From NCBI GenBank assembly GCA_937960755.1, contig CALGOL010000533.1, forward strand, positions 1 through 15,130: a DNA stretch of 15,130 bases. Reading direction: 5' to 3'. Shown here piece by piece: positions 1 through 7,700 of the stretch. This DNA comes from an uncultured Azospirillum sp. Lineage in GTDB: Bacteria; Pseudomonadota; Alphaproteobacteria; Azospirillales; Azospirillaceae. Below the pieces are notes generated by a model that was given only the letters and a program-made list of their open reading frames with translations, did not search any database and had not been told where the DNA came from. Made by a program: the position numbers and the translations under genes. Position 1 is the first letter of the stretch, and every line of letters starts with the position of its first letter.

Positions 1-73
1 GGCGCGTCGCCAGCGGCGGGGAAGCCGCCTCCAAGCATTATGCAGCGTGCGGTACAGCATTAGGCGCGCAGAC

Positions 74-107
74 GGGCGTCATTGGATTTCGGGCGTCATT
101 GGATTTC
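74..107. repeat. Perfect 17-bp tandem duplication at the 3' end of the epimerase gene
   Basis: The 17-mer GGGCGTCATTGGATTTC occurs at 74-90 and again immediately at 91-107. The second copy contains the last codons and TGA stop (96-98) of the minus-strand epimerase. The first copy lies just beyond the stop and is non-coding. It looks like a recent slippage or unequal-exchange event that left the protein end unchanged. Confidence 0.95.
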
Positions 108-1076
108 ATGATACTCTTTATACCATGCGGCGAACCGGGGCAGGCCGTCTTCGATTGTGGTGCGCGGGGCGTAGCCGAGGTCGCGGGCGCTGTCGGAAAT
201 ATCGGCGCAGGTTTCCGCCATGTCCCCCGGCTGCATGGGTTCGAAAATCTTCCGCGCCGGCCGGCCGAGGGCGTCCTCCAGCACGGCGATGAAGCGCATC
301 AGGCTCTCCGCGCGGTTGTTGCCGAGATTGTAGACCCGGTGCGGCGCCTGGTCGGCTTCGTCGGCCGGCGGGCGGTCAAGCGCCGCCAGCACGCCGCCGA
401 CGATGTCGTCGATATAGGTGAAGTCGCGGCGCATGTCGCCATGATTAAAAACGCGAATCGCCCGACCGGTCATGATGGCGTCGGCGAAAAGAAACGCCGC
501 CATGTCGGGGCGGCCCCATGGTCCGTAGACGGTGAAGAAACGCAGTCCGGTGGCTGGAATGCGGAAGAGATGGCTGTAGGAGTGGGTGATGAGCTCATCG
601 GCTTTTTTCGTCGCCGCATATAACGACACCGGCCGGTCCACCGGGTCGTCGGTGCTGAACGGCGTCTTGCGATTGCCGCCGTACACCGAAGACGACGAGG
701 CGTAAACGAAATGGGGCGGCGAGGAAAGCGACCGGGCGGCCTCGAGCATCACCACCTGCCCCATGAGGTTCGCTTCGACATAGGCGTAGGGATCAACCAG
801 CGAATGACGCACGCCGGCTTGCGCGGCGAGGTGAATGATTCCGGTTGGCCGCGCGGCGCTCAGCAAGGGCAGCGTCGCGGCGCGGTCGGCGATGTCGAGA
901 GCGGCGAAGCGAAAGCGCTCATGGCCCGTCAGCCGCGCGAGCCGCGCCTTTTTCAGCCGGACGTCATAGTAGCTGTTGAGATTATCGACGCCGAGCACCG
1001 TCTCGCCGCGGTCCAGCAGCGCCTTCGCCACATGGAAGCCGATGAAGCCGGCTGCGCCGGTTACGACGGTGGTCAT
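96..1076 (-). CDS. UDP-glucuronate 4-epimerase (CapI/LpsL family, extended SDR)
   Basis: Predicted to interconvert UDP-glucuronate and UDP-galacturonate in the cytoplasm, supplying galacturonate for lipopolysaccharide or capsule. The 326-residue protein opens with the Rossmann NAD-binding motif TGAAGFIG (Gly7, Gly10, Gly13). This is followed by VDNLNSYYDVRLKKARL at 30-46, which is characteristic of the CapI/LpsL group. HLAAQAGVRHS follows at 82-92, then the SSSSVYG strand at 127-133 and the catalytic Tyr153-x-x-x-Lys157 (YAATK). RFFTVYGPWGRPDMA is the usual substrate-binding stretch. Length is normal for the family (about 320-340). ATG at 1076 is preceded on its strand by a weak AGGAAA about 10 bases upstream. 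It faces away from the giant repeat gene across a 690-base gap. No terminator with a T-run is visible in the 95 bases beyond its stop. The related activities UDP-glucose 4-epimerase and dTDP-glucose dehydratase are less likely. Confidence 0.9.
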   Translation of the reverse strand: MTTVVTGAAGFIGFHVAKALLDRGETVLGVDNLNSYYDVRLKKARLARLTGHERFRFAALDIADRAATLPLLSAARPTGIIHLAAQAGVRHSLVDPYAYVEANLMGQVVMLEAARSLSSPPHFVYASSSSVYGGNRKTPFSTDDPVDRPVSLYAATKKADELITHSYSHLFRIPATGLRFFTVYGPWGRPDMAAFLFADAIMTGRAIRVFNHGDMRRDFTYIDDIVGGVLAALDRPPADEADQAPHRVYNLGNNRAESLMRFIAVLEDALGRPARKIFEPMQPGDMAETCADISDSARDLGYAPRTTIEDGLPRFAAWYKEYHEIQ

Positions 1077-1414
1077 GGGAAAGCTTTTCCTGAGACGACG
1101 TTAACGCAACGCTTCTCGCCGAGCATGTAGCCGAGTTTGCAAGAGAGCGCCATTGCGGATTTTCGCATCGGGGCGGCGGGCGGCTGATTCGCCGTTCCTG
1201 CGCTCCATCGCGCGGAGCGGGATAGATTTGTCCAATTTTTCATCAGCGCACAAGATTGCGGCGCCATCGGAGCAAAGGGAGGCGTACTATCGAAAGCAAG
1301 GATAAAAATTATAGCTCATGACCGACAAAATATGATTCTAAGGGTCAAAATATAGAAAAATACACGGCGTGCGACGACGTTGATTGTGTAAATCTGACAT
1401 AAATCCTGCCGATT

Positions 1415-1440
1415 CAATAGTAATGTTGCATTATTTATTG
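1415..1440. promoter_or_regulatory. Nested inverted repeat in the A+T-rich region (operator-like dyad)
   Basis: Outer arms CAATA (1415-1419) and TATTG (1436-1440) enclose inner arms TAATG (1421-1425) and CATTA (1429-1433) around TTG. They are offset by a 1- versus 2-base internal loop. On the plus strand it is followed by TATTTTTTG (1441-1449), so a weak A+T-stem terminator is formally possible. Nothing on the plus strand upstream needs terminating, so an operator for a dimeric regulator seems likelier. The role is inferred. Confidence 0.3.
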
Positions 1441-1671
1441 TATTTTTTGAGAAACAGCGGCGTTAAATAAGCTAACACTTTAATTTTTACTATATTGTAA
1501 TTTTGACGTGAGGCCTCGCTTTCTGCGCGCGGCGCGCGGCGCGCGGCCGGCGATATGTGACAAGTTTGAATCGGAATTCTTTTTTGTCGCCAGTTTGCGG
1601 TTTGGAGCCTCTTCGCCCGGCTGTAACTGATTGCGATGCGGTGCAGGATCGGTTAAAGAAAGTCTCGCTAG

Positions 1672-1693
1672 AGGTAGGCTTTTCAGCCTGCCT
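1672..1693 (+). promoter_or_regulatory. Leader hairpin upstream of the giant repeat gene
   Basis: AGGTAGGCT (1672-1680) pairs with AGCCTGCCT (1685-1693) over nine base pairs, one of them G-U, around a TTTC loop. No T-run follows, so it is not a typical terminator. It sits about 75 bases before the chosen ATG. Three GCCT tetramers in tandem (1686-1697) make up its 3' arm. A role in mRNA stability or translation of a highly expressed surface protein is possible. Long stabilising leaders are known for other S-layer genes. No function is shown here. Confidence 0.4.
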
Positions 1694-1751
1694 GCCTGCG
1701 TGGTGTTCGCAAAAGTTAAAATTTCGTCCCAATCGCTTACGACTGCCAAAC

Positions 1752-1758
1752 AAGGGGA
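1752..1758 (+). promoter_or_regulatory. Ribosome binding site of the giant repeat gene
   Basis: AAGGGGA ends about eight bases before ATG 1767. This is the only good Shine-Dalgarno near the start of the reading frame. It favours ATG 1767 over the in-frame GTG at 1557. Confidence 0.8.
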
Positions 1759-1766
1759 ATACACCG

Positions 1767-4700
1767 ATGGCTAACGTGTTCACCGTCTCCTCCGGAGGTA
1801 CTACCGCCACGGTCCAAAATGTGGACTCTATCTTTGGCAGCTCTGCGACAGACGTCATTACCCTGAGCAACGCCGGCAATACGGTTTATGTTCAAGACGT
1901 TGAGACGCTGACCGGCAACACCAACACCGACGTCGTCACCCTGGGGGGGGCGGGGGCGACGGTCCTGTCGCAGATCGAGACTGTGTCCGGCCTCAATGGC
2001 GGCGGGTTTGGCGTTCTGGACAATGCGGGGGCGACCGTTACGGCCTCTCAGGTCGGAACGCTTTTGGGCGGCACGGGGACGGACATCGTTACGCTTGGCG
2101 CTTCCGGCAACACCAGCACTATGCGCTGGGTCGAAACCCTGACGGGCGGCGCCGGCAGCGACTTCATTATTCTGGGCAATCTGGGCAACACGACGGCGGT
2201 TTCCGCGGTCGAAACGATGCTGGGCAGCCTGAACACCGACGTGATTTCGCTGGGCAACGCCGGCAACACCATTTTGACCCGTTTGCTGGAAACTCTGACC
2301 GGCGGCGAGAACACCGACGTGGTGTCTCTGGGCAACTTGGGCAACACCACCCTGATTTCCGGCGTTGAGCAAATCATCGGCAGCCTGAACACCGATTTCG
2401 TCACGCTGGGCGCGGCCGGCGCCACCATCGCCGTCTCGGGCGTCGAAACCTTGCTGGGCGGCGTCAACACCGACGTCGTGACGCTGAACACGGCCTCCGG
2501 CGCGTCGTCCAACGGCAACGTCGTCCTGGTTCGCGGCATTGAGACCCTGACCGGCAGCACCGGCGCCGACTTTGTTTTCCTGGGCAACCAAGGCAACACG
2601 ACGGCGGTTTCCGCGGTCGAAACGATGCTGGGCAGCCTGAACACCGACGTGGTTTCGCTGGGCAACGCCGGCAACACCATTTTGGTTCGCGGTCTTGAGA
2701 CCCTGACCGGCGGCGTCAACACCGACGTGGTGAGCCTGGGCAACCAAGGCAACACCACTTTCATCGCTTCGGTCGAAACCCTGGTCGGCAGCCTGAACAC
2801 CGATGTGATCTCGCTGGACAACGCCGGCAGCACCATCGCCGTTTCGGGTGTTGAAACCCTGGCTGGCGGCGTCAACACCGACTCCGTCACCTTGACTGCG
2901 GCCGGCGCCATCGCGGTTTCCGGCGTAGACGCCCTGACCGGCAGCGCCGGCGCCGATTTCGTCACGCTGAACAACGCCGGCAACACCATCCGCACCAGCG
3001 GCGTCGAAACCCTGTTGGGCGGCGTCAACACCGACGTGGTGACCCTGGGCAACGCCGGCAACACCACCTTGCTGGTTTCGGTGGAAACCATCACCGGCGG
3101 CTTGAACACCGACGTGATTTCGCTGGGCAACCGCGGCAACACGATCACCGTCGGCAACGTCGACACCCTGACCGCCAGCGCCAACACCGACGTGGTGACC
3201 CTGGGCAACGCCGGCAACACCACGACGCTCTCCGCTGTGGAAACCTTGACCGGCGGCGTCAACTCCGACGCCATTACGCTGGGCGACAGCGGCAATTCCA
3301 TTTTCGTGTCGCGTGTTGAAACCCTGTTGGGCGGCGCCGGGGCTGACATCGTCATTCTCAGCGGCGACGGCGCCACGCTGACCGTGGCCGGCATTGAAAC
3401 GCTGACCGGCGGCGCGAACACCGAAGTCATCACCATCGGCAACGCCGGCGCCACCGTGGTGGTCAGCGGCGTCGAAACCATCACCGGCGGTTCGGCCGCC
3501 GACTTCGTCACCTTGAGCAACGTCGGCTCCACCGTGGCGGTCAGCGGCGTCGAAACCCTGCTGGGCGGCGTCAACACCGAAGTCGTCACGCTGGGCAACG
3601 CCGGCAGCACCATCCTGGTGCGCGGGCTCGAAAGCATCACCGGCGGCGTCAACACCGACGTGGTGACCCTGGGCAACCGCGGCAACACGACGTTCCTGGC
3701 CTCGGTGGAAAGCGTCACCGGCGGCGTCAACACCGACGTGGTCTCGCTGACCAACGCCGGCAACACCCTGTTCGCCTCGGCGCTGGAAGCCTTGACCGGC
3801 GGCGCCAACACCGACGTGGTGACGCTGAGCAACGCCGGCAACGTCGTCACCGTCGCCGATGTTGAAACGCTGGTCGGCGGCACGGGCGCTGATTTCATCA
3901 CCGTTTCGAACGCGGGCGCGACGATTGTGGCCAGCGGCGTCGAAACCCTGCTGGGCGGCGCGAACACCGAAGTGATCTCGCTGGGCAACGCCGGCAACAC
4001 CATTCTGGTGCGCGGTCTTGAATCCCTGACCGGCGGCCGCAACACCGACGTGGTGACCCTGGGCAACCGCGGCAACACCTCGTTCGTCGAGGGTCTCGAA
4101 ACCCTGACCGGCAGCGTCAACACCGACGTGATTTCGCTGGGCAACGCCGGCAACACCTTGTTCGCCTCGGCGCTGGAAACCCTGACCGGCGGCCGCAACA
4201 CCGACGTCGTCACCTTGAGCGCTCAGGGCAACACCCTGGTCGCGACCGGTCTGGAAACCTTGGCTGGCGGCGTCAACACCGACATCGTCACGTTGGGCAG
4301 CGCCGGCAACACCACTTTCGTGAGCGGCTTGGAGACGCTGTCGGGTTCGGCCAACACCGACGTGGTCTCGCTGGGCAACGCCGGCGGCACCCTGTTCGTG
4401 TCGGCGCTGGAAACCTTGACCGGCGGCGTCAACACCGACTTCGTCACCTTGAGCGCGGCCGGTTCGACCACCTTCGTGTCGGGCGTTGAAACCCTGCTGG
4501 GCGGCGCGAACACCGAAGTGATCTCGCTGGGCAACGCCGGCAACACCATTCTGGTGCGGGCGCTGGAAACCTTGACCGGCGGCGTCAACACCGACGTCGT
4601 GACCTTGGGCAACCAGGGCACGACCTTGACCGCCACCGCGGTTGAGACCCTGCTGGGCGGCCTCAACACCGACATCGTCACGCTGGGCGACGCCGGCAGC

Positions 4701-7700
4701 ACCGTCTCCTTGTCGCGGATCGAAACTCTGACGGGCGGCGCCAACACCGACGTCATCACGCTGAGCGGCGAAGGCACGACGGCGGTGATTTCTGGTGTTG
4801 AAACCTTGACCGGTTCGGTCAACACCGACTTCATCACGCTGAGCAATGTCGGCACGACGGCCTCCGTCGTCGCCATCGACACCCTGTTGGGCGGCGCGAA
4901 CACCGAAGTTATCACGCTGGGCAACGCCGGCAGCACCGTGCTGGCGCGCGGCCTTGAAACCCTGACCGGCGGCCGCAACACCGACGTCGTCACCCTGGGC
5001 GCCCAAGGCAACACCACGTTCGTCCAAGGGCTGGAAACGTTGGCCGGCGGCGCGAACACCGAAATCATCACGCTGGGCAACGCCGGCAACACCACCTTCA
5101 TGTCGGGGATTGAAACCCTGACGGGTTCGGCCAACACCGACGTCGTGTCCTTGGGCGTCCAAGGCAACACGGTCATCGTGGCTGCGTTGGAAAGCCTGGC
5201 CGGCAACGTCAACACCGACGTGATCGTGCTGAGCAACGCCGGCGCCACCACCTTCGTTTCGGCGCTGGAAACCTTGACGGGTTCGGCCAACACCGACGTG
5301 ATCGCGTTGAGCAACGCCGGCAACACCACCTTCGTGTCGGCGCTGGAAACCATCACCGGCGGCGTCAACACCGACTTCGTCACCTTGAGCGCGGCTGGTT
5401 CGACCACCTTCGTGTCGGGCGTTGAAAGCCTGCTGGGCGGCGCGAACACCGAAGTGATTACGCTGACCAACGTCGGCTCCACCGTTCTGGTGCGGGCGCT
5501 GGAAACCCTGACCGGCGGCGTCAACACCGACGTCGTGACCTTGGGCAACCAAGGCAACACCTCGTTCGTGTCGATCGTCGAAACCCTGACCGGCAGCCTC
5601 AACACCGACGTCATCTCGTTGAGCAACGTCGGCGCCACCACCTTCGTGTCGGATCTTGAAAGCCTGACCGGCGGCGCGAACACCGACGTGATTTCGCTGA
5701 CCAACGCCGGCAACACGACGTTCGTGTCGATGCTCGAAACCCTGACGGGCGGCGTCAACACCGACTTCGTCACCTTGAGCAATGTCGGCGCGACCACCTT
5801 CGTGTCGGGCGTCGAAACCCTGCTGGGCGGCGCGAACACCGATGTGATCTCGCTGGCCAACGCCGGCGCCACCATTCTGGTGCGGGCGCTGGAAACCTTG
5901 ACCGGCGGCGTCAACACCGACGTGGTGAGCCTGGGCAACCAAGGCAACACCACGCTTGTCCAGGGCCTTGAGACGCTGGCCGGCAGCGCGAACACCGAAA
6001 TCATCACGCTGGGCAACGCCGGCAACACCACCTTCATGTCGGCGATCGAAACCCTGACGGGTTCGGCCAACACCGATGTCGTGTCCTTGAGCAGCCAAGG
6101 CAACACGGTCGTCGTGGTTGCGTTGGAAAGCCTGACCGGCGGCGTCAACACCGACATCATCACGTTGCAAAACACCGGCAACACCACCTTCGTGTCGGCG
6201 CTGGAAACCTTGACGGGTTCGGCCAACACCGACGTGGTCGCGCTGAGCAACGCCGGCAACACGATGTTCGTGTCGGCGCTGGAAACCATCACCGGCTCGG
6301 TCAACACCGACTTCGTCACGCTCGACAATGCCGGCGCGACGACCTTTGTGGTTGGCGTTGAAAGCCTGCTGGGCGGCGCGAACACCGAAGTGATCGTGCT
6401 GGGCAACGCCGGCAACACCGTTCTGGTTCGCGGCCTTGAAACCCTGACGGGTTCGGTCAACACCGACCTGGTGACCTTGGGCGCCCAGGGCAACACCACG
6501 TTGGTCCAAGGGCTGGAAACCCTGGCCGGCAGCGTCAACACCGACATCATCACGCTGGGCAACGCCGGCAACACCACCTTCGCTTCGGCGCTGGAAACCT
6601 TGACGGGTTCGGCCAACACCGACGTGATCGCGTTGAGCAACGCCGGCAACACGACGTTCGTGTCGGTGCTGGAAACCATCACCGGCGGCGTCAACACCGA
6701 CGTGATCTCGTTGAGCAACGTCGGCAGCACCACGTTCGTCAGCGGTCTCGAAACCCTGTCGGGCGCGGCCAACACCGACGTGATCTCGTTGAGCAACGCG
6801 GGCGCCACCCTCACCACGGTGAACATCGAAACCCTGACCGGCGGCGTCAACACCGACATCGTCACCGTCACCGGCGTCGGCGCCACCGTGTTGATCTCGG
6901 GCGTTGAAACCCTGGCTGGCGGCGCGAACACCGAAGTGATCACGCTGGGCAACACCGGCAGCACCATCCGGGTTTCGGGCGTCGAAACCCTGACCGGTTC
7001 GGCCAACACCGACATCGTCAGCTTCGGCCCCGCCGGCAGCTCGCTGTTTGTCGGCGGCGTGCTCGAAACCCTGACGGGCGGCGCGAACACCGAAGTGGTT
7101 ACGCTGGTCAACGCCGGCGCCACCTTGTCGGCTGTTTCCGCCATCGAAACCCTGCTGGGCGGCGCGAACACCGATGTCATCAGCTTGGTGAACACCGGCT
7201 CCACCCTGGCGGTGAGCGTGATCGAAACCTTGGCGGGCGGCGTCAACACTGACATCGTCACCATCACCGGCGTCGGCTCCACCGTCTTCATCAGCGGCAT
7301 TGAAAGCCTGACGGGCGGCGCGAACACTGAAGTGATCACGCTGACCAACACCGGCTCGACGTTCTTCGTCGCGGCGATCGACAGCCTGACGGGCGGCGCG
7401 AACACCGACGTCGTCACGCTGAGCAACGCTGGCGCCACCTCGTTTGTCGGTGTGATCGAAACCCTGACGGGCGGCGTGAACACCGAAGTGATCTCGCTGT
7501 TGAACTCCGGTTCGACCCTGTTCATCTCGGGCATCGAAACCCTGGCGGGCTCGGCCAACACCGACGTGATCGCGCTGAGCAACGCCGGCTCGACGTTCGT
7601 CGTCGGCAGTGTCGAAACTCTGACGGGCGGCGCGAACACCGAAGTGATCTCGCTGTTGAACGTCGGCTCCACCGTCTTCGTCTCGGGCGTTGAAACCCTG

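Larger units (their letters stand above)
1077..1766. other. 690-base intergenic/leader region between divergent genes, A+T-rich core
   Basis: No convincing gene lies here. From about 1280 to 1510 the sequence becomes strikingly A+T-rich compared with the GC-rich flanks, as expected for promoter and regulator-binding DNA serving the giant repeat gene (+) and perhaps the epimerase (-). It contains a spaced direct repeat (1326-1353), a nested inverted repeat (1415-1440), three tandem GCGCGCG heptamers (1525-1545) and a leader hairpin (1672-1693). A possible promoter is TTGAGA (1447-1452) with TAAGCT (1468-1473), but the 15-base spacing is poor. I cannot assign a transcription start from sequence alone. 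Confidence 0.6.

Noticed and set aside
15..29. A small GC hairpin, GGCGG/CCGCC, beyond the epimerase stop
   Set aside because: It has only five base pairs and no T-run on the minus strand, so it is not supported as a terminator and such stems are common in GC-rich DNA.
1073..1267. A 64-codon minus-strand frame overlapping the epimerase start as ATGA
   Set aside because: The overlap resembles translational coupling, but there is no RBS at its ATG and no recognisable domain, and the sequence is of promoter type. It is more likely chance, though a leader peptide cannot be excluded.
1557..1766. An in-frame 70-residue N-terminal extension of the repeat protein from GTG 1557
   Set aside because: There is no Shine-Dalgarno at 1557, whereas AAGGGGA precedes ATG 1767. 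The extension contains Cys and Lys, otherwise absent from the protein, and overlaps the leader hairpin.
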